Assembly (NCBI GenBank): GCA_039820585.1
Contig: JBCBPV010000009.1
Coordinates: forward strand, 1-64,000
DNA length: 64,000 nt
Origin: JBCBGF01 sp039820585
GTDB lineage: Bacteria > Pseudomonadota > Alphaproteobacteria > Rhodobacterales > Rhodobacteraceae
Reading direction: 5' to 3'
Both the position numbers and the translations under genes were made by a program. Shown here piece after piece: positions 58,986 through 64,000 of the stretch; within the stretch, counting starts at the first letter, position 1; each line of letters opens with the position of its first letter. Under the pieces are notes generated by a model, which did not search any database, was not told the DNA's origin, and saw nothing but the letters and a program-made list of their open reading frames with translations.

Positions 58986-60137
58986 TCAGGCGGTCTCGTC
59001 ATACAGATGCGATATCCCGGCAAGGGGTATCGCAGGCGTCCGGCCAAGTACGAGGTCTGCAGCGACGCGGGCGGTCATCGGACCCGCGCTGAAGCCGACC
59101 CAGGGGAACAGGGCATGGATCAGGCCGGGTGCTCGAGGGTCGTCCCCAAGGATCGGGCGCCAGTCTTCCGTGCCGTTGACCCAGGCCGTCCAACTGCGCA
59201 GCGCGCGGGTCTGCGCCATCGCGGGCACCACGCGCGCGGCGGTGGCGAGGTTCGCGGCGAAGCTGCTCGGGTCGGTGGTCAGACTGCCGTCTTTACGCTC
59301 CCGCGCCGACCAGCCGCCTCCGATCACACATCCGCCATTGGCAAGTTGTTTAAGACTGAGCTTGCCCGCGGCAGAGTAGACAAGGTGCGGGATCATTGGT
59401 GCGACCGCCTCGGTGATTGTGACCTGCAGGGGAAATCCTTCGATGGCAAGGGGCGTGCCAACCATGTCGCCGATCCGCCCCGCCGCAGCGCCCGCTGCAT
59501 TGACGACCCGACTGCAGGTCAGTGGTCCACGGTCGGTTGCCACCATGAAGCCGTCACCGCGCGCCTCAATCGCAGTGACCGTGGTATCCGTCAGCACGTC
59601 GGCCCCAGACGCCGCAACCGCGGTGGCCAGCGCGGGTGTCACCCAAAGCGGATTGGCCTTGCCTTCCGCCGCGCAGAACCCGCCGCCGATTGCATCGTGG
59701 GCGAGGTAGGGGGCCAGCGCCCGCAATTGTCCTTGGTCAAGGACGTCGGTCTGAACCCCTGCCTCGGCCTCGATCGCGGCCTTCGCAACGATCTGCGCCA
59801 TTTGCTCGTCCGTCTTGGCGACAATCAGGCCGCCCGCGCGCTTCACCCCCAGATCCTCGCCCATCTCGTCCTGAAGGATAGACCACATTTCCAGCGACGC
59901 TTTGAGGAACCGCAAGCAGGGCACGTAGCGGCGGGCCCAGGCCTCGCCGAGCGACACGAACTCGGGATATTGGATCTGCAGATGCAGCGATCCTGCATTT
60001 GCGCCGGAAGCCTGCGCACCAAGATCACCCGCTTCTATGATGACAACGCGCAAATCTTCGGCCAGCAGGTGCCAAGCAGTCATCAGCCCCACGAGCCCGC
60101 CACCAATGATGGCGATGTCGGCCGTTTTGACCGTCAT
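58986..60137 (-). CDS. FAD-dependent oxidoreductase (DadA/glycine-oxidase-like)
   Basis: The ~383-aa product begins MTVKTADIAIIGGGLVGLMT (Rossmann GxGxxG) and has VVIIEAGDLGAQASGANAGS, VVNAAGAAAGRIGDMVG and a C-terminal PGLIHALFPWVGFSAGPMTA. This is the DAO family, which oxidises amino acids, sarcosine or related amines. I chose ATG 60137; an in-frame ATG 9 bases upstream (60146) is possible. It is divergent from the DHDPS-type gene with only ~40 bases between them. Confidence 0.9.
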   Translation of the reverse strand: MTVKTADIAIIGGGLVGLMTAWHLLAEDLRVVIIEAGDLGAQASGANAGSLHLQIQYPEFVSLGEAWARRYVPCLRFLKASLEMWSILQDEMGEDLGVKRAGGLIVAKTDEQMAQIVAKAAIEAEAGVQTDVLDQGQLRALAPYLAHDAIGGGFCAAEGKANPLWVTPALATAVAASGADVLTDTTVTAIEARGDGFMVATDRGPLTCSRVVNAAGAAAGRIGDMVGTPLAIEGFPLQVTITEAVAPMIPHLVYSAAGKLSLKQLANGGCVIGGGWSARERKDGSLTTDPSSFAANLATAARVVPAMAQTRALRSWTAWVNGTEDWRPILGDDPRAPGLIHALFPWVGFSAGPMTARVAADLVLGRTPAIPLAGISHLYDETA

Positions 60138-60184
60138 GCCACCCATTTCAACACACTTGCACGAGCTATCTTGAGGACCTCACC

Positions 60185-61138
60185 ATGACCGCCCCTTTTT
60201 CCGGCAGCTACACCGTTACGATCACGCCCTTTACCGAGGAGAATGGCGCGACCATCGACTATACCGCTTGGGCGCGGTTTCTGGACTGGCAGGTGGCAAG
60301 TGGTGTGCCGGGGATCATCATTCTGGGCACCACGGGCGAGTTTCTGACCCTCACCGACGACGAACGCACCGAGTTTGTGGAACAGACGGTCAAACTGGTC
60401 GGCGGGCGCATGAAGGTGCTTGTAGGGACGATGAACGCCTACACGCCGAACGCGGTGCGGTATTCGGTCGAGGCCGAGGCGCTGGGCGCGGATGGTCTGA
60501 TGATCATTCCGCCCTACTACTACACGCCGACCGAGGATGAGATCTTCAACTACTACAAGGCGATCTGCGAGGCGTGCGGGTTGCCGATCATGCTGTATAA
60601 TAACCCCTTCACCTCGAATGTGGATATGCCCGCGAGACTTATTGGCAAGCTGACCAAGAGCTTCGCGCAGATCCGATACATAAAGGAAGCCTCGCAACGC
60701 ATTGAACGAGTGCATGATATTATCGTTGAGTCCGATGGGTTGATGAACGTCTGGGCCGGGCAGCGCGTGTTGGAAAGCTACAAGATGGGCGCCAGGGGGT
60801 ATGTGAACCCCTACGGCAACTATGTCCCGCGCGCGTCGGTGAAGTTTGTCGAGTGGGCCGAGCAAGGGCGCTGGGATGATGTCTGGGCAATTCAGAGCGT
60901 GATTTCCAAGTTCGATGCGATCATCACCGAAGGGCACCCGCTCTATGGGCACCAATGCTATTCCAAGGCGCTGGCGGCGGCGGCGGGGTATCCTGTTGGG
61001 GACGTGCGCGCGCCGATCACCACCTTTGAAAGCCTCGGCGAAGAAGGTCGGTCGCGGGTCGCGAAGATGGTGCCGCTGATGGAAGAGCTCGACCGGATCG
61101 TGGACAGTATTGAGGCGCGGCCCGCCGCCGCCGAGTAG
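60185..61138 (+). CDS. DHDPS/N-acetylneuraminate lyase family protein
   Basis: The 317-aa class I aldolase-type TIM barrel has LGTTGEFLTLTDDERTEFVE, the catalytic Tyr in MIIPPYYYTPTEDEIFNYYK, LYNNPFTSNVDMP and the Schiff-base Lys in IRYIKEASQRIERVHD. Family members form or cleave bonds next to a 2-oxo acid, or deaminate/dehydrate sugar acids and hydroxyproline-type intermediates. Here the neighbouring FAD oxidase and GcvP-like enzyme suggest a role on an amino-acid-derived keto acid. Confidence 0.9.
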   Translation: MTAPFSGSYTVTITPFTEENGATIDYTAWARFLDWQVASGVPGIIILGTTGEFLTLTDDERTEFVEQTVKLVGGRMKVLVGTMNAYTPNAVRYSVEAEALGADGLMIIPPYYYTPTEDEIFNYYKAICEACGLPIMLYNNPFTSNVDMPARLIGKLTKSFAQIRYIKEASQRIERVHDIIVESDGLMNVWAGQRVLESYKMGARGYVNPYGNYVPRASVKFVEWAEQGRWDDVWAIQSVISKFDAIITEGHPLYGHQCYSKALAAAAGYPVGDVRAPITTFESLGEEGRSRVAKMVPLMEELDRIVDSIEARPAAAE

Positions 61139-61140
61139 AC

Positions 61141-61914
61141 TCATCGAATATATGCCGCGCCGTTGATGTCGATGGTCGTGCCGGTCAGGTGGCGGGCCCG
61201 GCCTTCGGCCAAGAACACGCACAACTCACCTATGTCCGACGGTGGCACCCACTCGCCCATGGGGAGGCCAGCGGTCACGACGTCTCCGCCGCCGATCGCG
61301 TTTGAGCTGTCGACCGACATTTGCGTGCGCACCACACCGGGCGCGATAACATAGGCAAGGATGCCTTTGTCTGCGTAGTTGCGGGCGACGGTCTTGGTCG
61401 CGGCTGTGATCGCGGCTTTGGAGGCGGCATAGGCGATCGCGCGGGGGTTCGACGTGCCGCGGGTCGCTGCCCAGCTGCCGATCCCGATGATTCCACCAGG
61501 TGTGCCAGCATCCAGCCAATCACGGACTGCGTGGCGAAGAAGGCGGGCAGGTGCGTGGACATTTACGGTCATCGTCTCGGACCAGACGCTGTCCCATTCC
61601 GCGATCGGATCGGGGATGCCGCCCGTCTGGCGCATGATGCCTGCGTTGTTGACGAGGACGTCGATTTGGCCGCCTGACACGTCCTGGCACTCTGCCCAGA
61701 ACGCATCCACCGCCGCCATGTCCTGAAAATCGGCCTGGATCAGCGTGGCTTGCCCCTCGGTGGCGTCAGCAACCGCCGCTTCTGCTCCGGCCTTGTCGCC
61801 GCCGTAGTGGCCGATAACCTTCGCCCCGGCGGCGATCATCGAGTTTGCAACCGCCGCGCCAATTCCCTTGGACGCCCCGGTCACGATAACGGTCTTGCCG
61901 GTGAGTGATCCCAT
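61141..61914 (-). CDS. SDR family oxidoreductase
   Basis: The 257-aa product begins MGSLTGKTVIVTGASKGIGA and has NNAG (VLVNNAGIMRQTGG), GIGSWAATRGTSNP and YxxxK (AIAYAASKAAITAATK). The C-terminus is HLTGTTIDINGAAYIR. It starts 5 bases after the stop of the Old Yellow Enzyme gene and is co-transcribed with it. Substrate unknown. Confidence 0.92.
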   Translation of the reverse strand: MGSLTGKTVIVTGASKGIGAAVANSMIAAGAKVIGHYGGDKAGAEAAVADATEGQATLIQADFQDMAAVDAFWAECQDVSGGQIDVLVNNAGIMRQTGGIPDPIAEWDSVWSETMTVNVHAPARLLRHAVRDWLDAGTPGGIIGIGSWAATRGTSNPRAIAYAASKAAITAATKTVARNYADKGILAYVIAPGVVRTQMSVDSSNAIGGGDVVTAGLPMGEWVPPSDIGELCVFLAEGRARHLTGTTIDINGAAYIR

Positions 61915-61918
61915 GGCG

Positions 61919-63019
61919 CTACTTCCTCGAAACAAACGGCGTCGCGCGCAGGGCCGGATTGCACCGTGCATACGGAGCAGGCAACGCGATCTCTTCGCCC
62001 ATTGCAACGGCGGCCTTCCACGTCCATCGCGGATCCCAAAGCATTCCGCGTGCCAGCGCCACCATATCGGCCTGGCCTGACATCAGGATGGTTTCGGCCT
62101 GCACCGGATCGGTGATCTGCCCGACGGCCATGGTGGGGATCTGCGCCTCGCGCCGGATGCGTTCGGAAAAGCCCACCTGATACCCGGGGCCAACAGTGAT
62201 TTTCTGCCGCTGGTCAAGGCCGCCGCTTGTGACATCCACCATATCGCAGCCGAGGTCTTTGAGGGCCTGACACAGCACGACGGATTGATCGACATCCCAA
62301 CCGCCCTCGATCCAGTCGGTGGCCGACAGCCGAACCATGACGGGTTTTTCGTCGGGGAAGGTGGCGCGCACCGCCTCGAAGATCTCAAGCGGGAAACGCA
62401 TCCGGTTTTCTGGCGATCCACCGTAGTTGTCGGTGCGCTGATTGGTGATCGGTGACAGGAACTGGTGCAGCAGATAGCCATGGGCGATGTGCAACTGTAT
62501 CACGTCGAAACCGGCGCGGTCCGCCCGCTTGGCCGCATCGACAAACGCCGCCTTCACCCGTTTCACCGCCGCGGCATCCATCGCGCGCGGCTCTGGCCAG
62601 CCGGGCAGGTAAGGCACTGCCGAAGCGCATTCCGTTTTCCAGGCTTCGGGGCCCTCGATCAGACCGCCGCCTTCCCACGGTGCGACCGTGCTGCCCTTGC
62701 GCCCGGAATGGCCAAGCTGGATGCCGACGACCGAGTGGCCGACTGAATTCATGAAGGCGACGATGCGGGCAAACCCGGCCTCGGTGGCATCGTCATAAAG
62801 CCCGGTGCAGCCCGGCGTGATCCGGCCTTCGGGTTCGACGCCTGTCGCCTCGACAAAGATCAAACCGGGGCCGGATTGGGCGAACTGGCCAAGATGCACC
62901 AGATGCCAGTCCGAAGGCACGCCATCGGTGGCGGAGTATTGGCACATCGGTGCGACGGTGATCCGGTTGGGCACCTGTACGCCACGCAGTTCGATGGGTT
63001 TGAACAGAGTGCTCGGCAT
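61919..63019 (-). CDS. NADH:flavin oxidoreductase (Old Yellow Enzyme, YqjM-like)
   Basis: The 366-aa FMN TIM barrel shows VPNRITVAPMCQYSATDGVP (the active-site Cys of the YqjM class), QLGHSGRKGSTVAPWEGGG, FDVIQLHIAHGYLLHQFLSP (His pair) and TDNYGGSPENRMRFPLEI. It reduces activated C=C bonds with NAD(P)H. It is divergent from the TIM-barrel isomerase gene across the boxes at 63054 and first in an operon with the SDR. Confidence 0.92.
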   Translation of the reverse strand: MPSTLFKPIELRGVQVPNRITVAPMCQYSATDGVPSDWHLVHLGQFAQSGPGLIFVEATGVEPEGRITPGCTGLYDDATEAGFARIVAFMNSVGHSVVGIQLGHSGRKGSTVAPWEGGGLIEGPEAWKTECASAVPYLPGWPEPRAMDAAAVKRVKAAFVDAAKRADRAGFDVIQLHIAHGYLLHQFLSPITNQRTDNYGGSPENRMRFPLEIFEAVRATFPDEKPVMVRLSATDWIEGGWDVDQSVVLCQALKDLGCDMVDVTSGGLDQRQKITVGPGYQVGFSERIRREAQIPTMAVGQITDPVQAETILMSGQADMVALARGMLWDPRWTWKAAVAMGEEIALPAPYARCNPALRATPFVSRK

Positions 63020-63053
63020 GCGCCCCTCACATTACGATTGAACCGCAGATTTC

Positions 63054-63087
63054 GTGCGGTATAGTAACATTTGTGCGTAATTTGAAC
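63054..63087. promoter_or_regulatory. Tandem 15-bp boxes, 19-bp spacing (OYE / isomerase divergent promoter)
   Basis: GTGCGGTATAGTAAC (63054-63068), ATTT, then GTGCGTAATTTGAAC (63073-63087). It lies between the divergent starts at 63019 and 63126. Best-conserved pair of the three 19-bp-spaced sites. Confidence 0.7.
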
Positions 63088-63125
63088 ATGTCGCTCGGTC
63101 AGTGACAAGCGGAAAGGACCTCGGA

Positions 63126-63965
63126 ATGAGCCAATTGCACGTCGCCGCAAGCACCTTCCCATTCCTCTATTCTCACGATGGGCTTGGCGCTTTGAAGCAT
63201 TTGCGATCGCTGGGATATGATACGTTCGAGATGATGATCTTTCCGCCGCATTGCTGGCCACGTGAATTGTCGGTGGCCGAGCGGAAAGAGTACAAAACCT
63301 GGCTGACCGGGGAAGGCTGCAAAATCTCATCCTTTTGCTATCCGCTTCTCGACAACAATCCCAATGGCGTTGATCGGCTGATGCGCGCCTATACGCTAGA
63401 CCGGTATCGCGAGGCCATCGACCTCGCGGCGGAATGGGAATGCCCCTATGTCGTCGCGATCCCGGGCCCGGTTAACAGCCTGATCAATCCGCCGCATGAC
63501 TGGATGCTGAACTGGTTTGTCGAGGGGATGAAACAGCTTGTGGAGTATGCCAAGGGCACGGGCGTGCAGCTGCTTCTGGAAAACGTGCCCTTTACATATC
63601 TTCCGACCGCGAAGGACATGAAAGAGACCGCGGATCTCATTGGCCCTGAGGTCGGGGTGAATTTCGATGTCTGCAACAGCGCCTTCATCGAGGAAGATCC
63701 GGCTGAAGCGATCCGGATGCTGGGTGATTTGGTCAAGAACGTCCACATCTCGGATTCAGGCTATGAAGAGTTCTTGCATGCGCGCCTCGGCACCGGGATC
63801 GTCGATCCCGGCCCGGCGGCGGCGGCGCTGAATGAAATCGGCTATACTGGCGAGACGGTGCTTGAGATCATCACCGATGCGCTACAGCCTGGCGCTGATC
63901 CCGACGGCGACATCAAGGCGAGCCACGACATCCTAGCGCGGAACGGTTGGGCGCCGCTGGGCTAG
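63126..63965 (+). CDS. Sugar phosphate isomerase/epimerase family TIM barrel
   Basis: The 279-aa product has the xylose-isomerase-like TIM-barrel pattern: LHVAASTFPFLYSHDGLGAL, LLLENVPFTYLPTAKDMKET (metal Glu), VGVNFDVCNSAFIEEDP (Asp), VKNVHISDSG (His) and TVLEIITDALQPGAD (Glu). It probably isomerises or epimerises a hydroxy-keto acid or sugar. A GAAAGGACC sequence precedes the ATG; a frame start 24 bases upstream is unlikely. Confidence 0.88.
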   Translation: MSQLHVAASTFPFLYSHDGLGALKHLRSLGYDTFEMMIFPPHCWPRELSVAERKEYKTWLTGEGCKISSFCYPLLDNNPNGVDRLMRAYTLDRYREAIDLAAEWECPYVVAIPGPVNSLINPPHDWMLNWFVEGMKQLVEYAKGTGVQLLLENVPFTYLPTAKDMKETADLIGPEVGVNFDVCNSAFIEEDPAEAIRMLGDLVKNVHISDSGYEEFLHARLGTGIVDPGPAAAALNEIGYTGETVLEIITDALQPGADPDGDIKASHDILARNGWAPLG

Positions 63966-64000
63966 GCCAGCCCCGCCTCGACCGGTACCACCTGGCCGGT
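63962..64000 (-). CDS. C-terminal tail of a further SDR-like protein (partial)
   Basis: The minus strand from the window edge reads TGQVVPVEAGLA and a stop, the typical SDR C-terminus (compare ITGQILPIEGG in the SDR at 53141). Its stop overlaps the stop of the isomerase-like gene in convergent orientation. Only 12 residues are visible, so the call is tentative. Confidence 0.45.
   Translation of the reverse strand, partial: TGQVVPVEAGLA

Overview
The window is 64 kb of GC-rich chromosomal DNA from an alphaproteobacterium, almost certainly a Rhodobacteraceae (Roseobacter-group) species. The evidence is the gene families typical of that group (DUF6525, a PIN protein coupled to an rRNA methyltransferase, a DUF6778-like lipoprotein), the Entner-Doudoroff genes, the edd and Zur operator types and the compact, 4-bp-overlapping gene pairs. 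These assignments are by recognition; no database search was run.

Layout. 1-3.8 kb: hydantoinase/oxoprolinase subunits (hyuB partial, hyuA) with a LysR regulator. 3.8-8.0 kb: a zinc-uptake locus (zur-znuC-znuB divergent from znuA) with palindromic Zur-like boxes, followed by a Zur-box-preceded cobW gene that has been deleted into a DUF1826 remnant. 8.0-11.7 kb: small proteins (two VOC proteins, one frameshifted, TfoX-like, RDD, DUF2852, YbaK-like) and an IS3 transposase remnant. 11.6-14.7 kb: glnE. 14.8-18.4 kb: edd and eda with a sulfotransferase-like gene between them and a perfect LacI-type palindrome upstream of edd. 18.5-22.8 kb: lipoprotein, rRNA methyltransferase, PIN, HTTM membrane protein. 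23-28.6 kb: an AI-2E-type permease - hda - ppk1 - ppx operon. 28.7-31.4 kb: proS and trpB. 32.1-34.6 kb: two secreted PepSY-like proteins with extremely acidic tails and a membrane-tethered LuxR protein. 34.6-47.3 kb: pth, rplY, ychF, trpA, lldD, a Tat-exported nitroreductase-like protein with MarR, and others.

47.4-52.6 kb looks like a small genomic island: tRNA-Ser(GCU), a possible integrase remnant, an EnvZ/OmpR-type two-component system divergent from two secreted proteins of unknown function, and an IS3-family fragment at the far edge.

52.6-64 kb is a catabolic-looking cluster on alternating strands: NTF2-like, SDR, GST, a COG3199/AcoX-like ATP-NAD-kinase homologue, a divergent two-subunit glycine-dehydrogenase-like PLP enzyme (gcvPA/gcvPB-like, without gcvT or gcvH), a DadA-like FAD oxidase, a DHDPS-family lyase, an SDR, an Old Yellow Enzyme homologue, a sugar-phosphate-isomerase-like TIM barrel and the tail of another SDR. 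Three of its control regions carry the same 15-bp box (GTKCGnnATnnGAAC) repeated at exactly 19-bp spacing, which suggests a single regulon and an undescribed pathway. A related box pair lies between lldD and the nitroreductase-like gene. This cluster is the best candidate for a previously undescribed system in the window.

Other structure: a 19-bp palindrome (ATGTRAA-N5-NTTACAT type) occurs three times, a ~120-bp intergenic palindromic repeat occurs three times, and a hairpin-CCCGGG-TATTTT element occurs twice.
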